Assembly (NCBI GenBank): GCA_009809945.1
Contig: WTPW01000556.1
Location: 173,555-237,554 of the forward strand
Origin: Gigaspora margarita
Lineage: Eukaryota; Glomeromycota; Glomeromycetes; Diversisporales; Gigasporaceae
Reading direction: 5' to 3'
DNA: 64,000 nucleotides
This document shows, piece after piece, positions 22,251 to 33,770 of the stretch (the first letter of the stretch is position 1; the number at the start of each line of letters is the position of its first letter). The translations under genes and the position numbers were made by a program. The notes under the pieces were generated by a model that saw nothing but the letters and a program-made list of their open reading frames with translations, searched no databases and was not told where the DNA came from.

Positions 22251-24035
22251 ACTGATTGGTTGATTATTGTTCATGTTTGTTGTTTATAAATTAGTTTTTA
22301 GTAAGAAATTGGTGGCTTTTTTTTATTTAAGAAGGATAAAATTAGTTTTTAAATTTTATTAAAATGATTAAAGAACTAATAAATATTATAAATTCGCCAA
22401 TAATTCGCTAATACTTAATAAAATTACTTAATATCTATATTTTTTTTTTTTGAAATAAATTTTAACGAAAATAATTTATTTTTTCAATAATTTATTTTGT
22501 ACATAATTGACACTATATAAAGAACCTCTATATAACGAACTCTGGATGTAAAGAACTCAAAAGTTTCAGTTTATAGTTCCAATGAACTTTTTCATTCAGA
22601 ACAGTCAGTTCATTAATGAAGATTCGCATTAATTTTTTATGCTAGACTATTGGACTAGTAATTAGCGTCCTTAAACAACTTTCTTAATATCGTGAAACAT
22701 GAATTTGATAAATTGGCTGATTACCGAATATTTATAACCTATTTTTTTGAGCTAAAAAAAGAATTTATATTATGGTCAAAAAAATTTAATAAGAAGTGAT
22801 TTATTATTTAAAAAATAAGAAATTAACAATAGATACATGATTATTTCACGTGGCCAGTATTTCGATTAAAAAATAATTGTTATACCTATTGGCAAATCGA
22901 TTTGAATCAAAGACTTTTAGGTCACACAATGTTAATTTTTTTCTTTTCGCATTACCCGCCAATCCAAAATTTTCCAAATCTCAATCTGGTTTTGATAATA
23001 AAAATTTATTCTACAATCGTTTTTGATTATTTGATCAAATATGGGATAAACTTGTTGGATTATCAATCACATGAATGAATTTAAAAAAGGTAAGCATTTA
23101 CAAAGCAAATCGATACTTATTTCGCAATTTAGGTTGATTTTAAATTGATCTAAATCATTCTTAAATTTTCACCGATTTAGGAATAATTTTTTAATAATGC
23201 AATTAATTTAGTGCTTAGAAGCAATTGTTAGCGCTTGGTGCTACGCTAAATTACTTTTTTGGGAAGGGTTGGTTGTATTAACGTTTAATTTTGGAAATAG
23301 ATTTAAGCCAGGTACATACTGCGTAAATTATATTCTTGATATATATATAACCTGTTAACCATAATTAAAGATATTCAATTCTGCACGAACCATTTTTCCA
23401 TATATGTATGTGCTCTGTGATAGTTGTGTACATGTATGAACCGGATCATTTCAATCATATACGGGTAGATCGTGCTATTATCTTTATCTCTATACGGAAG
23501 ATCTGCGATTAAAATTTCCTCGAAATTCCAGGTAAGGAAATTTTCGTTGACCCTTTTTCATAAATAGTAAATTTGAAATAGCTATTACAATTGCTATTGT
23601 AATTGCTATTGTTATTGCTATTGTTATTGCTATTGTTATTTCTATTGCTATTGCTATTCGAAAAAAAAAAATAAATAAAAAAAAAAAGAAAGAAAGAGAG
23701 AATTGCATGCAATTCTAATTCTAAATGATAAAAAGGTTTCGCTTTTTACATTATTATTAGGTCTTTGCCTATATTTGAAAATAAGTTTCAACGTTTTGAC
23801 CATTTTTCTTTTTCGGATTTTTTATGGGATAGATGAATTGATAATCTCTGATCGTCAAAGGCAGTACAAATGTTCGCAACGAAAAATTTGATGATCGTTT
23901 CTAAATTAAATTTTTTTCANGGATACGTAATATATGTGCAATGTGAAATAAATCCCTTTCCTGATTAAGCTTATTAATTAATTAAAAATTAATAGAACAT
24001 ATGTACGTATATATGATTAACGATACAATTGATTA
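22251..24035. other. Gene-free stretch with dispersed repeat fragments
   Basis: No gene is supported. It contains a GAACTCTGGATGTAAAGAAC block (22.5 kb) related in inverted orientation to 3.5-3.65 kb, and a CTTTTCGCATTACCCGCCAA block (22.95 kb) of the 4.8-kb family. It also has an AATTTAGGTTGATTTTAAAT block (23.1 kb) similar to ones near 2.5, 15.2 and 30.8 kb. Confidence 0.45.
23574..23664. repeat. TTGCTA/TTGTTA hexamer microsatellite
   Basis: About fourteen imperfect hexamers. The two overlapping minus-strand frames through it (Ile-Ala-Ile-Thr or Asn-Ser repeats) come from the repeat and are not genes. Confidence 0.85.
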
Positions 24036-24565
24036 TTATTCTCGCTCGGATTTCATATTAAACACTTTCTTTATTAGACTTTTTTTTTTTAAAAAAAAAT
24101 AGCGAGTTCAAGCCCACGCTTATGGTGCAGCACATTCAACTCATTACATACAATATTAATTTTTATAATGACGAGTTCGAGCCCACGCTATAGTGCGACG
24201 CACTCAATTCATTACACATGATATCAATTTTTATATAGCGGCGCATTNAACTCCTTACACATGACAATATCGACTTTATAAGTGTAGCGAGTTTGACCCC
24301 ACGCTATGTGTGGCGCATTCAACTCGGTACACATGACAACGTCAACATAAAATAGCGAATTCGTCCCACGCTATGATGCAGCGCATTCAACTCATTACAC
24401 ATGGCAACAAGCAGGGCGCTAGATGCAATGAATGGGAGAGGGCGGGAGGAATGGGTGCCAGATTATAATCGGGCATTGAAGAGAACAAGCGACAAGACAA
24501 GTGAAGGAAGAAAGAACTGAGATTCACCATTTACTCTCGTGTGTATCTTCATAACCTCTGCCGCT
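24036..24565. repeat. Dispersed repeat, copy B (inverted relative to 1.5 kb)
   Basis: Reverse-complement match to 1459-2037, with its own array of AGCGAGTTC...CCCACGCTATAG...GCATTCAACTCATTACACATG units at 24100-24405. A segment matching about 1855-1985 is missing. The end with GTATCTTCATAACCTCT is followed closely by the hAT element at 24585. Confidence 0.6.
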
Positions 24566-24584
24566 CTATCACATGCATTTCTAT

Positions 24585-24800
24585 CAGTGTTAATTTTTCA
24601 GCTAAAATTTACTGTGCGGATACCGCACAGTTCATAACTTTTTCTGTGCGGCAAATAACAAAAAATAACTGAAACTGTGCGCACTATTTACAAAATGCCA
24701 ATTTTTTCTGTGCGGTATCCGCACACCTACTGAAAAAAATGTGCGCAAAATTTGGTTTCTGTGCGCTGCGCACAGTCCGCACAGTGAAAAATGATCACTG
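24585..24800. mobile_element. Small hAT element, 216 bp
   Basis: The termini are CAGTGTTAATTTTTCA and, inverted, CAGTGATCATTTTTCA. An exact 8-bp duplication ATTTCTAT flanks it (24577-24584 and 24801-24808). The interior is packed with CTGTGCGG/CCGCACAG words in both orientations, at least eight in about 200 bp, which is dense for subterminal binding sites. It is too small to code for anything. Confidence 0.85.
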
Positions 24801-24808
24801 ATTTCTAT

Positions 24809-26101
24809 AATCTCCGTTGCATACAATCATATGTTATTACCTTATTCATATAAGCCTCAAATCATATAAGCCACAAATCAGGTTATCCTTGCGATAATAA
24901 TCCTAGCATGACTATCGTCAACGCATAGGGTTAATTTTTTTTACATACATGCATGATAATTATTCAAATAATCAAAAAATTTTTTGAAATAAAATAAAAA
25001 ACTTAACATTATTATTGCGTTTGTCATTTTCTTATATCTTATACTATCTATTAAAGGAGTACGTGTATCAAGCACCATTAAAAGTTACGTTATTGATGCC
25101 TATTACACTTGAAGCAGGTTTTATTCTATAAGCATTAAATAAATATAAATGTACCGATATCTAAGTAATTCTGAGTTTGTGTTTTAATGTTTTGATTGGC
25201 ATCTTCGAAAAACGTGACCAGAATGTGAGAAAACAATACGAAAATTATTTGAGTTAATAATGACGACAGAGTTACGAAAACATGAAAAATCTGATATGCA
25301 TGAGCTTACCAATTTTGTCTGAACAATTGGCTGCAACCAAAAACGTGATCAAATTATATACTTACTACTGTAATTTAATTCTGGGTTGGTAAACGTTTTT
25401 GATTGGCTGCATCAAAAAAGTGCTAAATTATGAGAAAAAATTTTGGTCAGACTATGACGATTCCTAATTTAAATTGTAATTATTTTGCGACATGAATAAT
25501 TGTTGGTTGTCTCTCATTTCGGGTTTAACTATGAAAATGGAAATGGGTTATTCTCCTGTTAATCACACACTGACCATCCTAATTTCCCATCTGATTGTCG
25601 TCTCGACAGGTCAATTTGGAAAACTTACGGGATAGGGAGGGTGGGTCGATGTACCCAGAACGTATGTCGGGTTCGCAGTCTATCCAATCTACTTACCTCA
25701 TTGACACATATATACTTTGAACGATTACACTTCGATTACCTCATACTTATTCAACTTACCCAATTATACTATACTTTACTCTGATCAAGCACCAATCAAT
25801 TATCTCATAGTCACATTTACACTTATATTATCAAATGCCTGAAAGCAACAATTACCTCATACTACTTAACCTTGGTCGATCACTAGATCGATCAATCGAT
25901 CGAACATGTGACTCATGTCCGAATCCGAGCTGATTCGAGACTGCTATTACACCTAAACCACTCTTAACAGTTTTATGTATCCGGCACTGATATATAAGGT
26001 TTAGAGTTTGATAATAGATTGAAATAGGATAGAGTAGTGATGTGCCATTTATATGTTACCCAAATTTTTTTAGCGTACAGTACGTACAGTACGTACAGTA
26101 C
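24809..26101. other. Gene-free stretch up to the assembly gap
   Basis: Holds the second copy of the 4.5-kb dispersed repeat (about 25170-25510). Just before the gap there is a tandem GTACAGTAC word (26076-26101). No gene is supported. Confidence 0.5.
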
Positions 26102-26834
26102 NNNNNNNNNNNNNNNNNNNNNNNNNNNNNNNNNNNNNNNNNNNNNNNNNNNNNNNNNNNNNNNNNNNNNNNNNNNNNNNNNNNNNNNNNNNNNNNNNNN
26201 NNNNNNNNNNNNNNNNNNNNNNNNNNNNNNNNNNNNNNNNNNNNNNNNNNNNNNNNNNNNNNNNNNNNNNNNNNNNNNNNNNNNNNNNNNNNNNNNNNNN
26301 NNNNNNNNNNNNNNNNNNNNNNNNNNNNNNNNNNNNNNNNNNNNNNNNNNNNNNNNNNNNNNNNNNNNNNNNNNNNNNNNNNNNNNNNNNNNNNNNNNNN
26401 NNNNNNNNNNNNNNNNNNNNNNNNNNNNNNNNNNNNNNNNNNNNNNNNNNNNNNNNNNNNNNNNNNNNNNNNNNNNNNNNNNNNNNNNNNNNNNNNNNNN
26501 NNNNNNNNNNNNNNNNNNNNNNNNNNNNNNNNNNNNNNNNNNNNNNNNNNNNNNNNNNNNNNNNNNNNNNNNNNNNNNNNNNNNNNNNNNNNNNNNNNNN
26601 NNNNNNNNNNNNNNNNNNNNNNNNNNNNNNNNNNNNNNNNNNNNNNNNNNNNNNNNNNNNNNNNNNNNNNNNNNNNNNNNNNNNNNNNNNNNNNNNNNNN
26701 NNNNNNNNNNNNNNNNNNNNNNNNNNNNNNNNNNNNNNNNNNNNNNNNNNNNNNNNNNNNNNNNNNNNNNNNNNNNNNNNNNNNNNNNNNNNNNNNNNNN
26801 NNNNNNNNNNNNNNNNNNNNNNNNNNNNNNNNNN
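26102..26834. other. Assembly gap (733 Ns)
   Basis: Unknown sequence. The left edge is a GTACAGTAC tandem and the right edge an A-rich run, so the gap probably hides low-complexity or tandem DNA. Open frames crossing it are meaningless. Confidence 0.95.
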
Positions 26835-26949
26835 AAAAAAAAAAAAAATGAAAGAAAAAAAAAAACGAAAGATAGTTAGTATTTGCAATAAGCTAAACTT
26901 TATGAAATACGCAACTTTATTTTGAAGAAATAGTATAGAATATAATAAG

Positions 26950-27128
26950 AACCTGGGAATAAATCAGTTATTATCCATGAAATGGACATAACCAAGAATC
27001 AATCCCAGATCTGATGATCGAATAATGATTGAATGGCACACTAGCAGCAAAGCAGCCTGGCTATTCCGTCACTATCCGATCATTTGATCTGGGATTGATT
27101 CTTGGCATATACGTATGGCTTACATAAC
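26950..27128. repeat. Imperfect palindrome, MITE-like, ~180 bp
   Basis: CCAAGAATCAATCCCAGATC near 26992 is mirrored by GATCTGGGATTGATTCTTGG near 27089. The symmetry extends weakly outward to CAGTTAT and ATAACTG. No clear target duplication was found. Confidence 0.6.
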
Positions 27129-27487
27129 TGATATAATTTTAAAAGGCTAGCATTTGCTTCAAATTACAGTGCATGCTGTATTTAGCCACATATGTGCGTT
27201 GTGAAAGAGAAAATATATTGCCTTATGTCTAAATATCGCAATGACACATTACTATAACTAACTAAACTATTCTATCTAACCATAATAACGGTAAGGCCAC
27301 GATTGAGGCGTGGATAGAGGAACTAAGGTCGAATAGAGCTCTAGATTATGTCTCGAGGCTCTAATATAAGGCCAAATTTCACCTATCGAAGGTATCAGTT
27401 TACTATAATAGCAACAGTTTATTAATTCAAGGATCTTTGGGATAATTACTAGGACTAATGCTTTTACAATATTTAATTACAGACTAA

Positions 27488-27602
27488 AAAACAATTCAAA
27501 AGAATCTTTATATCCTTTAAATCCTTTTGTATCTTACGAATCTTTTGCATTTTTTGAATTTTTTAATCCCTTTGAATCAAAAGATTCTTTTGATTTGTGA
27601 TC
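27488..27602. repeat. Small inverted repeat
   Basis: ACAATTCAAAAGAATCTTT at the left is mirrored by AAAGATTCTTTTGATTTGT at the right, with internal AAATCC/TTTTG words. It is a MITE-like relic with no clear duplication. Confidence 0.45.
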
Positions 27603-29010
27603 ATCACTCCTTCATAATATATCTATTACTGAAAATAGAAACATATATATATATAAATAGAAAATAAAAATAGAAATTGAGCACAGCCCACATTCGTTTT
27701 TTCTATGTCAATTTTGCCTGTCATAACATACGTACTGTAACTATTAAGGGGGGGAGTGTATACATTTGACTGATCTAACCCTAATAGTTACTAGGAGATA
27801 AGTTTTTGATTTGCTCAAATAAAGGGTTCTTCAGCACTACACTAGCTTACCTCCTTTATTTTTCCTTAAGTAAAATCAAAGGAATTTCTCTACATGTCTC
27901 TTTTTATTGGAGTCAAATTCATTCATTTATATACATTTGAATTTAATAGACGACACCTTAACATATTATTTGACATGTTAACGCGCTGTTTAACATGCTA
28001 CAAACAATGGTGCTACTAAGCCTGACATGTTGAGAGTGTTTATAATCTGTGTCCCTTAACAAACATATGTGCTAACACATTAATGTGTGTTATGAAGATC
28101 TTCAAAAAAGAGCGATTATATGTCAATCATCACGTTTACCTAACATTTAATGAATTATACAAAATAGAAATGAAGTTATCTATACTAAAGGAAAGAAGAT
28201 CTATATTCAAATCTGAGGAATAAACAAATCAGGAAATTGGAATCTCTATGTCACAATTTAGAATTTGTGACAGTACGTTGTTATAGTTTTCTAAAATAAT
28301 ATACCAGGGACAGAGTTCATAAATTTAGTTAAGTTATGAATATTTGCAATTTAATTTCATTTTACTCTGTAAGTATAAATAACATTCACTAATTCAAGTA
28401 TCTAAAATATGCTATTAACAATTTTTACTTTATTTGTAATAAAGCCATTTGAAGCGAATTTTTGTTTAATGATGCCTACCTGAATTCTTCTCAAATTAAA
28501 CAAATAGAAGTGACAAATTGGTCAATATAATGGTCAGCACAGTAATCAGAATGTTTTAGTTATATTGAGGATTTTTAAGTATGCCGTATTTTTATTTTAT
28601 ATGTTTATGTAAATACAAAAAAAAAAATAATAATCATAATGTTAAACAAAGTTTTAACTTCAAACGGCCTAATTTGTGAGTATAAAGAATTTTTAATAAT
28701 TCTAAATAATTAAATTAAGTTATTCAAGTTATGAATATTTACTATTTATTCCAATTTTATTTACTTTATAGCACTTAGCAAGTATATAAAATAATTTATT
28801 AATCTAGTACTTACAGGGCGGCAAATAGGCACAGTAAGTGATTTCAGCAAGTGTGATAATAATATATTTATTATTACAAATTTGTGCCATTGTATTTTTG
28901 AAGTGACTAAAACATTAATCAATAACAGTACAATTCTTTCTTAAAGTTAAATTGAGTATAGCATTTATGTACATACTTATGTACGTACTTTACTTTCAAC
29001 CTTAAATAAG
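27603..29010. other. Gene-free AT-rich stretch
   Basis: No gene is supported. Minor features are a repeated ACATGTTAACGCGCTGTTTA-like word near 27970-28080. Confidence 0.4.
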
Positions 29011-29015
29011 TTAGA

Positions 29016-29044
29016 TGGCGCGTAAGCGCCACCTGTCGAGCTAG
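29016..29044 (+). other. Possible Helitron 3' end 1
   Basis: A 6-bp stem TGGCGC/GCGCCA with a GTAA loop is followed 9 nt later by CTAG and then T. The GC-rich hairpin stands out against very AT-rich surroundings. Hairpin plus CTRR before T is the Helitron 3' layout. Confidence 0.4.
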
Positions 29045-29305
29045 TAATAATTATAAAAATAGATAACAAAATAAACAATTAAAAAATAAAATAAATAAAG
29101 GTTTAGATAAGATTCACATCAAACAATAGATATATTATAACATGAATATGAACCCGCAACAAAATAAGCCTAATAAAATAATAGCAATACATACTCTCCT
29201 AACAAATATCTGATACACGTATCTTCATATATTAAAAACTATCTCAACCATCCCAACTATAACAAATAATTGCACTATATTAATACTTACTATAACAACA
29301 TCAAC

Positions 29306-29341
29306 TGGGCGGCGAAGCCGCCCACAACTGCAATTTCTAGT
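29306..29341 (+). other. Possible Helitron 3' end 2
   Basis: An 8-bp stem TGGGCGGC/GCCGCCCA with a GAA loop, then 12 nt, then CTAG and T. It lies 296 bp after the first one, so two related ends may be nested or tandem. No Rep/helicase sequence is visible in the window. Confidence 0.45.
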
Positions 29342-30417
29342 TATATCAAAAAAGTAACTCTACCTGCATCAAAAAAGTAGTTCTAACGCACCTGGCCTTA
29401 ACGTTCCCCTTTTTTTGGTAATTTTGGGTTTCACTAAATTCAACTGATTGTATAAAAAGAGCTCTTTATCTAGCTCAAGCGCGCACCTATGAAAGAGCAG
29501 TTCGGCACTGCGAAGAGTTGAGCTAGCTATATTGCGCTCAAAGTATTTTCACTTATGAATATCGGTTGTATATATACTGAATTGTGAATTTTAGGAGTAT
29601 ATGTTCACAATATTTAATGATAATAAAAAAAATTTTAGTTGTACTTTGCCATTTTTGATTTGCTATATCTAGTGATGGGAATTTCTAATTAAAAATTGTT
29701 AAAATGAAATTGTTAACTTAATTAATAAATCATTCTTAAGAATTATTTGATATGCATAGAAAGTATTGATAGAATGATATAATCAGTGATTAATCGTTTT
29801 TATGTACTCTAGTATAAAATTTTATAGCGATAAAAGATCATTCAATTTTCACCTTATAATGATAATAGTTTTACAAAAGTGTACCTGCAGAAATCCATAG
29901 CAGTGATAGAAATTTTTCGTTAATGTTACAAATACATTATTTATATGTGAAGAAAGTAACAAATAAACGTTCTTTAATGGATTGAAATAAATATAATTAA
30001 TGTTTAACTGCACTTAAAAATCCAATAGAATCACATAACCAAATTTTAAATATTGGATAACTCATAATTTTAAAATTCTTTATTGGTATAATTAAGCCAA
30101 TTGAAAATAAGATAAAATAGTCAAAACAAAAACCTGGTGAAAGATTTGTTTTTAATGATGCAATTAAAAAGATTTCTACATGGTACTGTATTGTTTTATC
30201 TTGCAAACAATAGTTGATGACGCCATTCATGAATATATTCATGAATAGAATGTTCTAAAGGCACATTAGCCCTGAAAATTATTAAAATTGCCAATTCGAA
30301 TAGTAATACACTTTGCAAGAAAAAGAAGAGTGGCTGACTCAAAAGAAGTAATTTACTATGTACAAGATGATGTGGTGCGTTCTACGTGATAATGTAAAAA
30401 TTGTTAAATTTTTTAAT

Positions 30418-30660
30418 TATGTGAATTTTTTACTGTTGTGCATTTTTATTGATTTATGCTATTTTTTTTATTTAATTTATAAAGCAGTTTTTTTAATATA
30501 CGCAAATTTAATGGTTTTTTTTTAATTTTTTATATAAAATTTTAAATCATGCAAATTTTTACTATTGTACCATTTTTATTGATTATGCGATTTTTTTTAT
30601 TTAAATTTATAAAGCAGACTTTTTTTAATAGAACTGGTATTTCGCAAAATTAATGTTTTT
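30418..30660. repeat. Tandem duplication, unit ~125 bp
   Basis: The block with TTTTTATTGATTTATGC and TTTATAAAGCAGTTTTTTT is followed by a second copy with TTTTTATTGATTATGCG and TTTATAAAGCAGACTTTTTT. Confidence 0.65.
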
Positions 30661-32055
30661 TTTTATTTTTTTTATATATATAAAATTTTATATAAATTTT
30701 TATCATCTTTTAATTATGCTTATTATATAAGTAATATTATTAATAGGCATATAATTTTTATTACTTTGTTATATAATTTTATCTTATTAATTGTTCACCA
30801 ACTAAGAAATAACAGACATCGTTTCAAAATTTAAAAAAGCTTAGGTCAATTTGAAATCAGCCTACATTTTGAACAAATGCCAATAACTACAAAATACTAA
30901 AGCTTATCATTTATTATTTAAACATAGATTATTAAACCGCACATAAATTAAAAATTACATAGCGAATATGTTCTCACCATCTTGAACTATACCATAAACA
31001 GAAAAAAAAGAGATAACCATAATACCTTCTAAAACAGTAAAAAATATAGTGCACCAAAAAGTTGAATGGAACCATCCCCAAATTTCAAGTGATCATATTG
31101 GTACTAGTGTTTCGATCCGCAATCTGACTAATTCAGATTGATCTGATAATCCGAATTATATGCGGATATCCATATCCGTCAATTTAATGCGAATAGATCC
31201 CTAAAGCATTTTGTATAAAGGATAAGGATTATCTAGATAATAATCCTACATATATGTGCCAATTAATTAATCAATATTGCATACTTTAAAATGCGTTCTA
31301 AGAGAAATTCAATAATCGTACGTTGTGATAGTCTTCTTTTGTATCATTTTTTTAGTCTGTAAATTAAAGTATATAAGAGCCTCAAGCTCACCTCCAAATA
31401 AAGTTAACTCACTTCGAGTTTATAAAAACCAAAACTCCCTTGAGTTCTAAAAACTTCAAAGTTATACATAATAGAAGGTAGTTCTCTAAATAACTTATCC
31501 CTTCACCATAAATTCGTTCGTAATACTCATTCGTCATAATATTGTAATAATAGAAAACCCCACATTCGTATTCAAAGAAAAGAAAAGAGAGAAAGAGTAT
31601 CGATTAGAATTCCATACTCTTATATATAATACCCAGTGATAAAGATATCATTTATCGAACAATTGAATCCCCGCGAATTGTATTGTCAATCAATTTTGAT
31701 CCTTGTGATTTGCATTTCTTAATTTATTTATCGATCCTCGTAGTGGTGTTGCTGTATTTAGGTAATTAATTATGACCAATTGTAGTGAAGTTGTGAATTT
31801 TTAGCTGACGAATATGAATAAAATAAAACATCGTCAATAAGTAAATGAAATTGTAATAAATGTGAAAAAATAGTGCAAACAGTCTTTTTTTTTATATATT
31901 TTATATAATACGTATTAGGGTAGCTGTGCAATGCAGTCACGCTAAAACCAGAAACGTGATGTAAATGGTTGTTTTGCTCAACTGGTTATCAATTTATAAA
32001 CGTCTCACTTGGAACAAGACACACACTGAAACAACTTTTAGGCGTAAAGTATCTT

Positions 32056-32150
32056 TACTATACGCTTTTCTTCTCTTTATTTGTTACTATACGCTTCTCT
32101 TCTCTTTATTTGTTACTATACGCTTCTCTCTCTTTATTCGTTACAGTCAA
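32056..32150. repeat. 34-bp minisatellite, 3 copies
   Basis: ACTATACGCTTCTCTTCTCT followed by TTATTTGTT is repeated three times with small changes. The two overlapping frames here only translate the repeat. Confidence 0.75.
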
Positions 32151-32446
32151 AAGACTAACTTTGCTCTTTCTATTTATATTAATACTGCGATTACATATAT
32201 TGTATAACACTTATAATTATCTAATTTTACATTTTTCATTGTAATAAAATAAACTCTTAAATTCTACTAATAAAATCGTCTTTGTTATGGTGATTGATGA
32301 TCACAATACCGTTGCTCAACATTATAATACTTGTCATAATTCTGGTCGACTATATTACCAAATAAGCCATTCGAATTTATTTTCATTCTATCTTTGCACT
32401 TTTCGCTTTGTTATACATTTCGTATTAAATCATTAACATCACTTTA

Positions 32447-33399
32447 GGGGAGCGCCATTTATCATCTGATTTTTTGCTACTAAGTGGCTACCCCCTACCC
32501 CCACCTGATCATCAAATACTGCGATTTGATTGGCTAAAATTATTAAAATTTNAANNTTTTTTAAATTTTAATATTAAATAACTCTTGAACCAGTGATCCG
32601 TTTTGGATGATTTTACTACCAAAATGCTCGCATCAATGAGACGATTCCAACGAGCCTAAAATCATCAAAATCCAATCACAGGATCCCAAGATCGTTATAG
32701 ATTTGTATTGCTTTAATTATATAATTTTCGTATATATTAAAAATTATTATTAAAGAGCTTATAAACTTTAATATTAAATAATTCTTGAAGCAGTGATCCG
32801 ATTTGGATGATTTTACTATAAAATGTTCGTCTCAATGAGACGATTCTAATGAACCTAAAATCGTTAAATTCTGATCACGGGATCCAGAGATCGTTATAGA
32901 TTTGTATTATTTTAATAAATTATATTAAAATAACACAAATCTATAACGATCTCTGGATCCCGTGATCAGAATTTAACGATTTCAGGTTCATTAGAATCGT
33001 CTCATTGAGACGAGCATTTTGGTTGTAAAATCATCCAAAATGGATCACTGGTTCAAGAGTTATTTAATATTAAATTTATAAGATCTTTAATAATAATTTT
33101 TAATATATACGAAAATAATATAATTAAAGCAGTACAAATCTATAACGATCTTGGGATCTGTGATTGGATTTTGATGATTTTAGGCTCGTTGGAATCGCCT
33201 CATTGAGGCGAGCATTTTGGTAGTAAAATCATCCAAAACGGATCACCGGTTCAAGAGTTATTTAATATTAAATTTTAAAATTTTTAAAAATTTTTAAAAA
33301 ATTTTAATTGTAGCCAATCAAAAGTTATCTGCTATTAGGACCTGATAATTGTCTGACCCTCCCCCTACCCTAAAAATCAGATGATAAATGGCGCTCCCC
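32447..33399. mobile_element. Fully palindromic element with TTA duplication, 953 bp
   Basis: The termini are GGGGAGCGCCATTTATCATC in inverted orientation. TTA flanks both sides (32444-32446 and 33400-33402). The whole element is a palindrome with a centre near 32925. Each arm also holds two direct copies of a block of about 190 bp containing AGTGATCCGTTTTGGATGAT and CGTTATAGATTTGTATT, giving a head-head-tail-tail arrangement. A 3-bp TTA duplication suggests PIF/Harbinger. No transposase is present. Ns at 32552 and 32555-32556 fall where the palindrome is hard to sequence. Confidence 0.75.
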
Positions 33400-33402
33400 T
33401 TA

Positions 33403-33770
33403 TAAGCAACTTAGTTCATAGACAATTAATTTACAGACAAGATAATTCCACAGATGGTTATGGTTAATTCACAGACAAAATCATTTTGTTGACAATATAT
33501 TTAGCCAACAATTTCTTCATAAATTGCACCAGCCTTACCGTAAATTCTCAAAACAATGTCCATGCCCACTATTTCAAGAATTTACGGTAAATTTAAACTT
33601 AGTTCTAACGACAATGACTAGAATTAATTTGTCTGTGAAGTCTAATGTCATTGAAATGACTGCCAATAAAACAAACTTGTTTGTGAATAATTGATTGTAA
33701 AATAATCTTACCTGTAATTAAATTCTCTATGAACTAAGTTGTCTGTGAAGTAATTTTTGGTGAGTTGATG
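33403..33770. mobile_element. Word-repeat foldback element interrupted by the TTA element
   Basis: The left side has CAACTTAGTTCATAGACAAT, then words with TTCACAGACAA. The right side has the inverse, TTGTCTGTGAAG and TCTATGAACTAAGTTGTCTG. The left arm appears to continue beyond the palindromic element: ATCACTTTA before it plus TAAGCAACTT after it resembles the inverted right end ATTACTTCACAGACAACTT. The core includes a small inverted pair ACCGTAAATTCT/AGAATTTACGGT. No target duplication was identified. Confidence 0.55.

Larger units (their letters stand above)
29342..32446. other. Gene-free AT-rich stretch
   Basis: No convincing gene. It contains a direct duplication of about 125 bp (30418-30660) and a 34-bp minisatellite (32056-32150). 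Long frames here lack protein-like composition. Confidence 0.4.

Noticed and set aside
23490..23712. Two minus-strand frames with Ile-Ala or Asn-Ser repeats
   Set aside because: Produced by the TTGCTA hexamer microsatellite and A-runs; no other protein-like content.
26037..26888. Frames of about 270 codons
   Set aside because: They consist mostly of the 733-N gap.
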